A model generated the notes under the pieces. The model did not search any database and was not told the origin of the DNA. It was given only the letters and a program-made list of their open reading frames with translations. Position numbers and translations under genes: made by a program. Shown piece after piece: positions 33,308 through 41,560 of a DNA stretch of 43,397 nucleotides; within the stretch, counting starts at the first letter, position 1; the number at the start of each line of letters is the position of its first letter. Source of the DNA: an uncultured Flavobacteriales bacterium (GTDB taxonomy: Bacteria; Bacteroidota; Bacteroidia; Flavobacteriales_D; CALLUQ01); assembly GCA_938010565.1 (NCBI GenBank), contig CALLUQ010000052.1, forward strand, positions 1 to 43,397. The letters run 5' to 3'.

Positions 33308-34219
33308 TTATTTGTATAGATCTCCGCTTAAATATTTCAATCCCGAGTCGCAAATAACGGTCACTATCGTTTTTCCTTTTCCGATTATTTTTGCTCTTTG
33401 TAAAGCAACCCAAACATTAGAGCCGGAAGTAATTCCTCCGAAAATGCCTTCAATTTTCGCCAATTTTCTAGCCGTTTCGTAAGCATCTTTATCTTTTACC
33501 GAAATTATTTCGTCAGCCAAGTCCATTCTACAAATTTCAGGAATAAATCCGGCTCCCATTCCTTCGAGTCTATGATTTCCGGTTGTATCTCCGCCTGATA
33601 ATGCTCTGACGTTGTAGGGCTCTATAGGAATACATCTAATTCCGGGGATCTCTTTTTTAAATATTTCCGAATTGCCCGAAAAGCAACCACCTGTACCAAC
33701 ACCCATTACAAACTCATCGATATTCGTACCTAAAACGGCCATTATTTCGTTTGCCATTTTGTGATAAGCATTACGATTATCAACGTTTTTAAATTGGTCT
33801 GTATAAAAAGTATTCGGTTTTTGAGCTATTTCTCTCACCTTTTTTATGGCATTATCAATAACATTAGCGGTTATTTTTCCATTTTCGCCTGAGACCAGGT
33901 CCAGTTTTGCTCCAAAAGCCCTCATGGTTTGCAATTTTTCTTCGGCAAAAGCATCCGATGAAACAAAATGAGCTTTATAACCTTTCGCAGAGCATATCAT
34001 TGCTAAAGCACTTCCGGTACTTCCGCCAGTATAATCAACCACCGTTCCGCCGGTTTTCAGTTCTCCTCTTTTTTCAGCACCTTCAATCATTGAAAGAGCC
34101 ATTCTATCTTTCATACTACCGGTTGGGTTTGCCCCTTCATATTTGACATAAACATCTGCACAATTAGAGTTCGTCAGGTGTTTTAATTTAATAAGTGGTG
34201 TGCTTCCTATTCCTTCCAT
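33308..34219 (-). CDS. PLP-dependent cysteine-synthase family protein (divergent)
   Basis: A fold-type II PLP enzyme of 303 residues. The PLP lysine is in NPTGSMKDRMA (Lys37) and the phosphate loop in GTGGCFSG. Where CysK and cystathionine synthase have TSGNTG, this protein has TGGSTG, and the glycine loop is GTGGC rather than GTGGT. Both changes point to a distinct subfamily, so the substrate is uncertain. The composition is AT-richer than in the core genes, and no cysE, cbl or transport gene is near. The reading frame is open somewhat upstream of the ATG (ILFEKTG precedes it), so a non-standard longer start is possible. Confidence 0.85.
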   Translation of the reverse strand: MEGIGSTPLIKLKHLTNSNCADVYVKYEGANPTGSMKDRMALSMIEGAEKRGELKTGGTVVDYTGGSTGSALAMICSAKGYKAHFVSSDAFAEEKLQTMRAFGAKLDLVSGENGKITANVIDNAIKKVREIAQKPNTFYTDQFKNVDNRNAYHKMANEIMAVLGTNIDEFVMGVGTGGCFSGNSEIFKKEIPGIRCIPIEPYNVRALSGGDTTGNHRLEGMGAGFIPEICRMDLADEIISVKDKDAYETARKLAKIEGIFGGITSGSNVWVALQRAKIIGKGKTIVTVICDSGLKYLSGDLYK

Positions 34220-34340
34220 TCCGGTTTTCTCAAATAAAATAAATCTCTGGCGCGTGGACTTTTTTACTCCTTACTTTTCAGGGCTATTGTAGCCAACGGC
34301 TTGTTTATAGGCTATTGCTGTCTCGCAGGGCAACAACGAC

Positions 34341-34630
34341 CTATACATTTTTTGTAGCCTTTTTTCCCTTTGCAAAGCTATCGATCTTATCGTTAACAAA
34401 GCCGATGCTGTGGTGAATGATGTTGGTTTTGGCAAGCTCGTTATGGTCTTGGCGCTCTTTCTCCGGTACTCGCCATCCCTCTTAACTGTTTTTCGGTTAT
34501 CGGTGATGAGGAGGATATCAAAGTCGCTGACATATTCGTGTTTTTCCTGGCAGTCCTCCATTCATTCGCTACAAGCATTGCCTCCGAAGCATTCGGGGCT
34601 CCTGCTTATCCGTATGTTCACAACAGTATT
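34341..34630 (-). pseudogene. Broken nucleotidyltransferase (MNT/HEPN-type) gene
   Basis: The minus-strand frame around 34500-34561 reads MEDCQEKHEYVSDFDILLITDN, the DxD catalytic stretch of the nucleotidyltransferase family often fused or paired with HEPN domains. Just upstream the frame reads PECFGGNACSE-stop, where the family has LFGSYARGEW, so a TGG tryptophan appears to have become TGA and the GSxxxG motif is damaged. Downstream, similarity moves to another frame (NIIHHSIGFVNDKI), which means a frameshift. No intact HEPN part was found. It is a decayed toxin-antitoxin-like gene. Confidence 0.65.
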
Positions 34631-34723
34631 TCTTTGCTGCTTTTAACGCAGAAATGAAAATCATACGTATCCATACCCAAAAGGATGCGAGACTAAATCA
34701 GATGTAAAATGAAAAAAGGAGAA

Positions 34724-34754
34724 AAAACAAAGGTCGGGACCCCACCCGACCTTT
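34724..34754 (-). terminator. Terminator of the candidate small RNA
   Basis: A perfect 10-bp stem AAAGGTCGGG/CCCGACCTTT (34729-34738 with 34745-34754) with a 6-base loop is followed on the minus strand by TTTTTT. No protein gene ends upstream of it on that strand. Confidence 0.85.
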
Positions 34755-34928
34755 GGTAATAACAATTTAGTGACAAGAAGAAAAAATAGAAGAAAGTTCA
34801 AGAAATGTATCTATTCAACCTAAAACCCAAAACGTCGACTAAATTGTCTTTCTGCGTTTTTAAAATTCGCAGAGAACTTCTGTTCGTTCACAGAAGGTGG
34901 ATTTGGAAAACCCCATCTTCCAAATTCC
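34724..34928 (-). ncRNA. Candidate structured small RNA, about 200 nt
   Basis: A promoter at 34933-34965 and a terminator at 34724-34754 bracket about 200 bases with no good minus-strand frame. The transcript can form three successive local hairpins near its 5' end: ATTTGGAA/TTCCAAAT, TTCTGT/ACAGAA and TCTGCG/CGCAGA. A long-range 10-bp stem ACAATTTAGT/ACTAAATTGT then encloses a U-rich loop, and the terminator follows. The length is in the range of 6S RNA, but the fold is not the single long hairpin of classic 6S, so I leave it unnamed. It is divergent from the Crp-family gene. Confidence 0.7.
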
Positions 34929-34932
34929 AGTA

Positions 34933-34965
34933 TAAAGGTAAGAAATTTCTATCGACAATAACAAA
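34933..34965 (-). promoter_or_regulatory. Promoter of the candidate small RNA
   Basis: On the minus strand TTTG (34965-34962), a 21-base spacer and TACCTTTA (34940-34933) form a good phylum-type promoter. Transcription would start near 34928. Confidence 0.65.
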
Positions 34966-35143
34966 TATAAGTTTTAAAAAACACCTAACACTCTTGTAGT
35001 GAGTAGATTATTTTTTTTGAAACCATAGCTACGAAGCCGATTTGGGGGAAAACATAATCTTTGTAAGTTTAAAAAAACTGAAGTGCGCAACTGAACTACG
35101 GAGCTGATCCGCATAAATAATGATCGTCAATCCGACAAATTGT

Positions 35144-35151
35144 TACCTTTA
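35144..35151 (+). promoter_or_regulatory. -7 element of the Crp-family gene promoter
   Basis: TACCTTTA, the same octamer as in the small-RNA promoter, ends four bases before the ATG at 35156. The message would begin at the start codon. Confidence 0.4.
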
Positions 35152-35155
35152 AAAA

Positions 35156-35836
35156 ATGGCTGAAACACATTCAAAATTATGGCATCTGGAGCAAATCAAC
35201 CTGCTCTCGGACCTCACGGAAGAAGAGATGAAAACCATTGATGCGCGGACCACCATGCGGTTGGCAGATAAAAACAACTATATCTATTTTCCTGAAGAAC
35301 CATCAAAAGTTATTTTCTTTCTGAAGAGTGGCCGGGTAAAGATCGGGACCTATTCCGATGATGGAAAAGAAATCATCAAATGCATTTTATATCCGGGTGA
35401 GTTTTTTGGCGAACTGGCCATTACAGGCGAAGGCACCCGGAAAGACTTTGCCATTGCAATGGATATGGAAACCCGCTTTTGTGCCATGAATGTGGATGAT
35501 CTGATCGGACTAATGGCCACCAACCCAAAACTAAGCCTTGCTGTAACGGCTACGATAGGGGAGCGTTTGCGCAAAGTAGAGCGGCGGCTCGAAGCAATGA
35601 TCTTCAAAGATTCACAAACACGAATCCTTGACTTCATTCGCGAAATGGCCATGAATTTTGGAACGAGAGTAGGATCGGAAACCCTGTTGAAACATAATCT
35701 GACGCATCAGGATATCGCCAACCTCACCGCGACTTCCCGTCAAACCGTTACTTCAGTACTCAACGATTTGCGGAAAGAGAATAAGATTTACATGGAACGA
35801 AACAAACTTCTCGTTCGAGATCTGAATCAACTATAA
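35156..35836 (+). CDS. Crp/Fnr family transcription regulator
   Basis: A 226-residue regulator: a cyclic-nucleotide-binding-like beta barrel (about 20-135, with FLKSGRVKIG and LYPGEFFGELAI), a long dimer helix, and a winged helix-turn-helix (about 165-220, THQDIANLTATSRQTVTSVL). There is no N-terminal Cys cluster, so it is not a classic FNR. The arginine and serine of a canonical cAMP pocket are not evident, so the ligand is unknown. The start codon is overlapped by its downstream partner arrangement: its TAA shares one base with the ATG of the small redoxin gene. Confidence 0.92.
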   Translation: MAETHSKLWHLEQINLLSDLTEEEMKTIDARTTMRLADKNNYIYFPEEPSKVIFFLKSGRVKIGTYSDDGKEIIKCILYPGEFFGELAITGEGTRKDFAIAMDMETRFCAMNVDDLIGLMATNPKLSLAVTATIGERLRKVERRLEAMIFKDSQTRILDFIREMAMNFGTRVGSETLLKHNLTHQDIANLTATSRQTVTSVLNDLRKENKIYMERNKLLVRDLNQL

Positions 35837-36072
35837 TGGCTAAAAGAATTCTGTATATTGCTAACGGGTGCCATGACTGTGATAAAGTAGAAGCCTACCT
35901 CCTGGCCTCTGGCCTAGAATATCCGATTGTAAATGTGGATGAGCAGGAATTGCAAACTACGGTTCCTTTGTATGCCTATCCTGCTCTTTGCGAAGGCGAC
36001 CATTTGTTGGCCTACGGGGTTGATATCATACGTTTTATCGATCGGGCGAAGGCCTCCTCCCCACAAGTGTAA
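35836..36072 (+). CDS. Small glutaredoxin-like thioredoxin-fold protein
   Basis: A 78-residue protein with a CHDC motif (Cys12, Cys15) after a first beta strand (RILYIANG), followed by YPALCEGDHLLAYGVDIIRFID, which has the cis-proline-like turn and C-terminal helix of a minimal glutaredoxin or GST N-terminal domain. It likely carries out dithiol redox chemistry in the cytosol. Its ATG overlaps the stop of the Crp-family gene (TAATG), so the two are translationally coupled and probably work together. Confidence 0.8.
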   Translation: MAKRILYIANGCHDCDKVEAYLLASGLEYPIVNVDEQELQTTVPLYAYPALCEGDHLLAYGVDIIRFIDRAKASSPQV

Positions 36073-36266
36073 CTTCTTGTTGGTCTTTTGGTCGGGGAAG
36101 CGGTTTTCAACATCGGTTTTTTGCGATCCGGGCGGCTGTGTTGGTTTAGAGACCAACTAAAAGCATTACGGCAAACGGTTTGATCCGGAATTGGGAATTG
36201 TCGGATGCATGGAGGGAGTCCCGGGTTTTGAGTGGGTATATATGCGAGAAAAACAAGAGCCGGATA

Positions 36267-37466
36267 TCAAGCATGGATCACGCCTGAGCCAATCAGCTCT
36301 TCTCCATCGTACCAAGCGGCAAACTGGCCCGGTGTAATGCTCTTCTGGGGTTGATCGAACAGGATATAAAGACCTTTTTCGCGCATATACAATTCACCGC
36401 CTTCCAAAGGTTGACGATAACGAATACGGATGCCGAAGCGGCAGGATCCGCCGGTTGTTAATTTCCGATCGGGGCGTACCCAATGTACTTCATTTGCATC
36501 GATGAATAAACCTTTCCGAAACAAACCGGGGTGATCTTCGCCTTGCCCCGTATAAATCACATTTTCCTTTACATCCGTACCAATGATAAAAAGAGGCTTG
36601 GGTGTGCCTCCAATACCCAGGCCTTTGCGTTGACCAATGGTATAATAGTGCGCCCCTTGATGTTGACCTCTTATCATTCCCTGTTCCGGAGCATAAATAA
36701 ACGGAGCGCTCAAATGGTCAAATTTTTCCGTATCAGAAGCAAATGCAGCTTTGCCCCATGAATGATCTTTAAACAAACGATGTTGAGCATCAATTTCATA
36801 AACCAGACCTGTTTTGGGTTTGAGTTGCTGTTGGAGGAAATCAGGCAAACGCACTTTTCCGATGAAACAAAGGCCTTGTGAATCTTTTTTCCCGGCTGTA
36901 ACCAAGTGTTGATCTGATGCGATCCGGCGCACTTGTGGTTTGGTGAGATCGCCAATTGGGAAAAGAGCCCGGCCAAGTTGTTTCTGGTTCAACTGGCAAA
37001 GAAAATAGCTCTGATCTTTATGGTTGTCTTTTCCGACCAGTAGCCGGTGTACTTCCTTCCCGTCTTTTTCCATCGTTTTTTTGCGACAGTAATGGCCGGT
37101 AGCTACAAAATCAGCATTCAGCTGAAGAGCATGTTCCAAAAACGTATCGAACTTGATCTCGCGATTGCAGAGTACGTCAGGATTGGGGGTGCGGCCTGCC
37201 TCGTATTCTGCAAACATGTAATCGACAATGCGTTTTTTATACGTTTTACTGAGGTCGATGGTCTGGAACGGGATGCCCAGCTTTTCTGCTACCAGAAGGG
37301 CATCGTTGCTGTCTTCAACCCAAGGGCACTCGTCACTGATGGTCACCGATTCATCGTGCCAGTTTTTCATGAAAAGACCAATCACCTCATACCCTTGCTG
37401 TTGCAAAAGGTAAGCTGCTACTGAGGAATCTACCCCGCCTGATAATCCGACAACTACGCGCTTCAT
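36267..37466 (-). CDS. mnmA: tRNA-specific 2-thiouridylase
   Basis: Adds sulfur to U34 of tRNA-Lys, tRNA-Glu and tRNA-Gln. The 399-residue protein has the PP-loop SGGVDSS (9-15), the catalytic Cys100 in [13 protein letters not shown] and the partner Cys200 in [10 protein letters not shown], which form the persulfide/disulfide pair. The C-terminal beta-barrel includes [13 protein letters not shown]. Monocistronic, with a TAACTTTG promoter element 18 bases upstream of the start. Confidence 0.97.
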   Translation of the reverse strand: MKRVVVGLSGGVDSSVAAYLLQQQGYEVIGLFMKNWHDESVTISDECPWVEDSNDALLVAEKLGIPFQTIDLSKTYKKRIVDYMFAEYEAGRTPNPDVLCNREIKFDTFLEHALQLNADFVATGHYCRKKTMEKDGKEVHRLLVGKDNHKDQSYFLCQLNQKQLGRALFPIGDLTKPQVRRIASDQHLVTAGKKDSQGLCFIGKVRLPDFLQQQLKPKTGLVYEIDAQHRLFKDHSWGKAAFASDTEKFDHLSAPFIYAPEQGMIRGQHQGAHYYTIGQRKGLGIGGTPKPLFIIGTDVKENVIYTGQGEDHPGLFRKGLFIDANEVHWVRPDRKLTTGGSCRFGIRIRYRQPLEGGELYMREKGLYILFDQPQKSITPGQFAAWYDGEELIGSGVIHA

Positions 37467-37483
37467 CTGTTAAAAATGCGGAG

Positions 37484-37491
37484 CAAAGTTA
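37484..37491 (-). promoter_or_regulatory. -7 element of the mnmA promoter
   Basis: TAACTTTG on the minus strand matches TAnnTTTG and predicts a leader of about 14 bases. Confidence 0.5.
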
Positions 37492-37743
37492 CGATAAATG
37501 TAAATGCCATGTTGCTTTCCGGCCGGACCGGGCTGCATGTAGCATTTGAGCGCAATGGCTTGGCGGAAGCATTCGTCTGATTGTGCGTTTCCGATGCACA
37601 TCATGGCATAAAAGAGAGGAACGGTGGCAAAAAAACAAACGTTTGCCAAAAATAACACGAAGTTCACATATAAGGCAATAACAAGATAAATAAAGGGCGA
37701 ACCAACAAAAAAAACAATAAGAAAAATACCTTTCCGGTTGTTG

Positions 37744-37775
37744 TTGCGTTAAATGGCCTGACTGCCGTATATTTG
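37744..37775 (+). promoter_or_regulatory. Promoter of the carboxypeptidase-regulatory-like gene
   Basis: TTG (37744-37746), a 21-base spacer and TATATTTG (37768-37775) form a good phylum-type promoter. It overlaps the earliest possible TTG start (37773), which helps to place the true start further downstream. Confidence 0.6.
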
Positions 37776-37799
37776 TCTGCCGTGTTGCATTTTTTTTTC

Positions 37800-38552
37800 A
37801 TGCCTGTTTTTCTGTTGGTTTCGATGCTGTTACAGGCACAACCTGATACTACGAGCAAAAAGTCTGCTCTGCGGAAAATATGGGTCAGGGGTCAGGCGAC
37901 AGACACTGCTTCCCGCCATGCTTTCCCCTATATCATGGTGGTGAATCAACGTACTTCCAGAGGTGTTTTTGGAGATCCCAACGGCCGTTTCGGGATCAGT
38001 GCTTTGCCCGGAGATCGCATTTTGGTTTCAGCCCGAGGTTTTCATACCCGAACAATAGCAGTTGATGTAAAAAGTAAACAGGATACGTTGGATGTAAAAG
38101 TAACGCTGTTGCCTTTGGAGTTTCAGTTAAAGGAAGTAGAAATTTTCCCCGAAAGGGAAATCGAAGAAATCGACCAAGACCGAAAAGTGCTGGGCGAGGA
38201 GCTTCGAGAGTTGGCCCCTCTTTCGGGGATGGATGCACTCCGGAGCCCGATTACAGCTTTGTATGAGCGTTTCAGCAAGATGGAGCGATCAAAAAGAAAG
38301 GTTGCGGAATTGGAGCTGCAAGATAAGGTCGGAGCATTGCTGAAAGAACTGTTCCGGAAATACATTCGCTACGACATCATTCAACTTTCTTCCAAGGATT
38401 TTGATGTTTTTATCCAATACCTGGATCTTCCGGCAGATTTTATCCGAACGGCTTCCCAGTACGATCTGATTATGGCCGTAAAATGGCGTTATGAGCAGTA
38501 CCGCAAGCTCAAAAAGCATCTCCCTTCGTCGGCTGTAGAAAAAGGGAATTAA
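37800..38552 (+). CDS. Exported protein with a carboxypeptidase-regulatory-like domain
   Basis: A 250-residue protein. A short hydrophobic leader (MPVFLLVSMLLQAQ) is followed by a beta-sandwich of the CarboxypepD_reg-like type (about 25-110: AFPYIMVVNQRTSRGVFGDPNGRFG, GDRILVSARGF, LDVKVTLLPLEFQLKEVEI), as at the front of TonB receptors and many Bacteroidota envelope proteins. A helical, charged C-terminal part (about 115-250) follows. No barrel is present. GTG 37782 or TTG 37785 would lengthen the signal peptide by a few residues. The function is unknown. Confidence 0.78.
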   Translation: MPVFLLVSMLLQAQPDTTSKKSALRKIWVRGQATDTASRHAFPYIMVVNQRTSRGVFGDPNGRFGISALPGDRILVSARGFHTRTIAVDVKSKQDTLDVKVTLLPLEFQLKEVEIFPEREIEEIDQDRKVLGEELRELAPLSGMDALRSPITALYERFSKMERSKRKVAELELQDKVGALLKELFRKYIRYDIIQLSSKDFDVFIQYLDLPADFIRTASQYDLIMAVKWRYEQYRKLKKHLPSSAVEKGN

Positions 38553-38613
38553 AAGGAGAAGTTGGCAGGTTCGTTGCCTCTTCGTATATTGTTGAGTTCA
38601 AATGTATTTTATT

Positions 38614-38991
38614 ATGAAGCATCGGATTTTATTTCTAGCGATGGGGTTGGCCTTTGGTTTTACCGAAACGCGCGTTGCAAGTGCGCAAACCCAGCCTGCC
38701 GAAGTACAACAAAAGCAAGAGATTACGACAGAGCAATACGCTGAAAGCCATACCCGGGTCTTAGATCAGGCCGTTCAGTTGAATGAACTTCAGAAAAAGC
38801 AAGCCACACAAATTTATACGGCATTGCACAAAAGGCTACACAGTTCACAAACCAAACACGATGGCAGCAAAGAAGGCATTGCGGCGGCACGTAAACAAAT
38901 TAAGGATTATTACAACGCAAAGATCCGCAATATCCTTAACGATACCCAAAAAGTACAATACGATCAAGTAATTGCTGCCAGAAAGGATTGA
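38614..38991 (+). CDS. Small secreted or periplasmic helical protein
   Basis: A 125-residue protein from the ATG at 38614. It has a clear signal peptide (MKHRILFLAMGLAFGF to about ASAQ) and a mature part of about 100 residues that is almost all helical and charged, with ITTEQYAESHTRVLDQAVQLNELQKKQ and LNDTQKVQYDQVIAARKD. The pattern resembles Spy/CpxP-like or LTXXQ-type periplasmic proteins in length and helix content, but the LTxxQ motifs are not clear. An ATG four codons earlier is also possible. It lies 61 bases after the preceding exported protein, possibly in the same transcript. Confidence 0.75.
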   Translation: MKHRILFLAMGLAFGFTETRVASAQTQPAEVQQKQEITTEQYAESHTRVLDQAVQLNELQKKQATQIYTALHKRLHSSQTKHDGSKEGIAAARKQIKDYYNAKIRNILNDTQKVQYDQVIAARKD

Positions 38992-39121
38992 TTCCGGGCC
39001 TTTCGCTTCAAATCGGCTTTGTGTTCACATTTTTGCTCTGTGGAAAAACCCACTCAGGCAACGGCTGCACCAGGTTAACGAAAGTTAAGCAAAGAAGCAT
39101 GGAGTGATGGCGTATTTTTAA

Positions 39122-39703
39122 TTATGTACGGTTTATCAACATGATAAGCGTGAGGTAGGCGGCTTTTTCGTTCAAGTTTTCGATGTGATAACGGATGGTG
39201 TTGTTGGTTTTTTTAGTGATATCAATAAACCCCAACCCTGCACCGCCACGTTCGCTTACGGTATTGCTCCGGATCCTTTCCTTATAAAGAGATCTTACCT
39301 CCGAAGCCTCCATTCCGGAAAGTAGATCAAGAAAGTCTGTGGCTCTGTTTACCCGACCCCGTAGCACAGCGTTTCCGGTGGTAACGATGTAATGCCGGTC
39401 ATTCACTCCGGCAAGGAAAACCGATTTGTCCTTTCCCAGAGAACCATCTGTTTTATCGCCATGTCGGACCACATTTTGTAAGCTTTCGATCACAACGTGA
39501 TAGGTTCTTTTTACGGCCGTAGGGGATGCGCCTTTCTGCTTAAGAATGTGTTCAAGGTTGTTTCCGAAGGTTTTGATGAGGTGTTGGTGCATTTCGCCGT
39601 AATACGCCAATATCAGCCCCCCTCCTTCCGTTTTGTAGTGGTAATTGAGCACCTTATTGAACTGAAATGTATGGGCATGCATAACATTGTTCATAAAGAA
39701 CAT
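39122..39703 (-). CDS. SiaB-like (DUF6272) GHKL serine/threonine kinase
   Basis: A 193-residue single-domain GHKL kinase. The N box VIESLQNVVRHGD (71-83, with Glu73 and Asn77) and the glycine loop GGAGLGFIDITKKT (153-166) fit the SiaB/DUF6272 family, which phosphorylates or dephosphorylates a small STAS-like or SiaC (DUF1987) partner in SiaABCD-type switches. No DUF1987, SpoIIE-type phosphatase or sigma factor gene is adjacent. It could start at 39703, 39694 or 39682. Confidence 0.82.
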   Translation of the reverse strand: MFFMNNVMHAHTFQFNKVLNYHYKTEGGGLILAYYGEMHQHLIKTFGNNLEHILKQKGASPTAVKRTYHVVIESLQNVVRHGDKTDGSLGKDKSVFLAGVNDRHYIVTTGNAVLRGRVNRATDFLDLLSGMEASEVRSLYKERIRSNTVSERGGAGLGFIDITKKTNNTIRYHIENLNEKAAYLTLIMLINRT

Positions 39704-39817
39704 TATACTCGGGGTGAAGCGCGAATGTTACAAAAAACGGCCACACGAAGCAGGATAACAGAGAGATGACTCCGGAAAGCGGAGAGATGGATCAACCGGA
39801 AATTCGTTTCCTGAAAA

Positions 39818-40513
39818 TTAAGCCGTTACCAAAGTATTTAAAATGGACCTAAAGAGCAAACGGCCATCGGTATTGTTCAGTTCTTCATCTGCAGCCCGTT
39901 CCGGATGAGGCATCATCCCAAACACATTGCGGTTCGCATTGGTGATCCCCGCAATGTTTTCCAATGCGCCGTTTGGATTCGAGGCATCGGTAACCTGGCC
40001 TTCTTCATCGCAATAGCGAAAAAGCACCTGATCGTTGTCGTTCAAAGCTTTCATCGCATCAGCGGAAGCAAAGTAATTGCCTTCTGCGTGAGCAATAGGC
40101 ATTGTATACGTTTTTTTGAGGTCCAGATGGGCGGTAATGGAACTGTTTTTAGTTACTGCTTTCAGGGGTACATTTTTGCAAATGAACTTACGGCTGCTGT
40201 TATGCAGTAAAGTACCAGGAAGCAAACCTGTTTCACAAAGAATTTGGAACCCGTTACAAACCCCCAAGACATACCCTCCTTTGTTGCAATGGGCAATTAC
40301 CTCTTTCATAATGGGCGAAAAACGGGCAATTGCACCCGATCTCAGATAATCGCCATATGAAAAGCCCCCGGGCAAAACGATAAAATCGCAACCTTTGATA
40401 TCCTGATCCTTGTGCCAGAGCTGTTCCACCTGTTGTCCGAGAATGGTTCCAAGTACGTAAATCATATCCTGATCGCAGTTGGAACCGGGAAAAGTTACCA
40501 CGCCAAACTTCAT
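39818..40513 (-). CDS. purQ: Phosphoribosylformylglycinamidine synthase, glutaminase subunit
   Basis: Releases ammonia from glutamine for the fourth step of purine synthesis. The 231-residue class I amidotransferase has the nucleophile Cys86 in LGVCNGFQIL, the oxyanion region LPGGFSYGDYLR, and the catalytic His/Glu pair in MMPHPERA. A separate PurQ implies a separate PurL or the three-part PurLQS complex elsewhere. The -7 element TACTTTTG (40525-40518) ends four bases before the ATG. Confidence 0.96.
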   Translation of the reverse strand: MKFGVVTFPGSNCDQDMIYVLGTILGQQVEQLWHKDQDIKGCDFIVLPGGFSYGDYLRSGAIARFSPIMKEVIAHCNKGGYVLGVCNGFQILCETGLLPGTLLHNSSRKFICKNVPLKAVTKNSSITAHLDLKKTYTMPIAHAEGNYFASADAMKALNDNDQVLFRYCDEEGQVTDASNPNGALENIAGITNANRNVFGMMPHPERAADEELNNTDGRLLFRSILNTLVTA

Positions 40514-40517
40514 GCTG

Positions 40518-40525
40518 CAAAAGTA
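40518..40525 (-). promoter_or_regulatory. -7 element of the purQ promoter
   Basis: TACTTTTG on the minus strand matches TAnnTTTG and ends four bases before the purQ ATG, again predicting a leaderless message. Confidence 0.45.
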
Positions 40526-40549
40526 GTGAAATCTTCTCTTTTACATCGC

Positions 40550-41554
40550 TTATTGGTGGCTTTTTAAAACCTGCCAGGCCATCCATGAATTAAAAAACAG
40601 GCAAAGCACCAGCAGATAGAACAGAAATTCCCTCACCCGATGTTTTCCGTCTTCGAAAAGAAACACCATAAAATAGCTCACCGGAAAGGCCAGAAGGGCC
40701 GGGCGATACGTTTGATCCATCTCAAAAAAGGAAAAAACAAACAACCCGGCATAACCCATACTAAAAATCAATAATATGATCTTGAGGTTTCGCACCCGTT
40801 TGATATTCACAATCAGTTTGCGAAAAAACAAGACGATGGAAAAAAGCAAGATCAGTCCGACAAAAGCAATGGAAATGGCTTCGTACAAGGCTTTCCGATT
40901 GAAAATGTTTGACCTGTAAAACACATCAACATTGAACCGTTGTACCCATTGATCGGTGGCATCGCTCCACCAATACCAAAAAACAGCATAAAGGATGGGC
41001 ACCAGAAACCCCAAAAGCGGAAACAGCCATTCCCGCCACACGAAAGTGCGCATAATGCCCAGGCCCATCCACACGCAAAGCAATAAAAGTGTGCCAGGCC
41101 AGTAGAACAATGCCGCTATACCCAACCAGAACCCCGTATTGAATACTTCTGCATGCACCTGTTTCTGGCGATAAACCCGCAACAGCTGCCCTAGTGCCAA
41201 CAAGATAAAAAGGTTAGCAAACAAAACCGGATGGGCACCTTGTGCATGGAAAAAGCCTCCTGCTATCACCGTATAAACCAGCGCTGGCACATGTGCCGTT
41301 TTGCTGGTTAGTTCTTGCTTATTCAGCAATCCTGAAAATAAAACGGACTGCCAGACGATAAGGGAAATTCCGGTGAATACGCCCATAAAAGGGTACCTGT
41401 AAAGAACCGGCTTGATCAGGGTGTAAAGAGGTGCTGAGGGCCCTTCGGGTAAAACGGGTAACTCCAGAAACCGAAAGGCATAAAGCATACTTGCCAATAC
41501 AGGCAAAAAAAACAAAGCCAGGGGCTCACCGGTACGATAAATTCGGAGGATCAT
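40550..41554 (-). CDS. DUF6427 integral membrane protein
   Basis: A 334-residue protein with about nine to ten membrane helices and almost no soluble domain. MILRIYRTGEPLALFFLPVL at the start, HPVLFANLFILLALGQLLRVYR and YWPGTLLLLCVWMGLGIMRTFVWREW are typical of the Bacteroidota DUF6427 family, whose function is unknown. It is divergent from the small DUF6341 gene, a neighbourhood I recall from other genomes of the phylum. It may share a transcript with purQ, 36 bases downstream, although purQ seems to have its own promoter. Confidence 0.85.
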   Translation of the reverse strand: MILRIYRTGEPLALFFLPVLASMLYAFRFLELPVLPEGPSAPLYTLIKPVLYRYPFMGVFTGISLIVWQSVLFSGLLNKQELTSKTAHVPALVYTVIAGGFFHAQGAHPVLFANLFILLALGQLLRVYRQKQVHAEVFNTGFWLGIAALFYWPGTLLLLCVWMGLGIMRTFVWREWLFPLLGFLVPILYAVFWYWWSDATDQWVQRFNVDVFYRSNIFNRKALYEAISIAFVGLILLFSIVLFFRKLIVNIKRVRNLKIILLIFSMGYAGLFVFSFFEMDQTYRPALLAFPVSYFMVFLFEDGKHRVREFLFYLLVLCLFFNSWMAWQVLKSHQ

Positions 41555-41560
41555 CCAAGG

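Noticed and set aside
34805-34999. 64-codon plus-strand frame over the candidate small RNA
   Set aside because: The signals (promoter, terminator, stems) are on the opposite strand, and this frame has neither promoter nor recognisable sequence.
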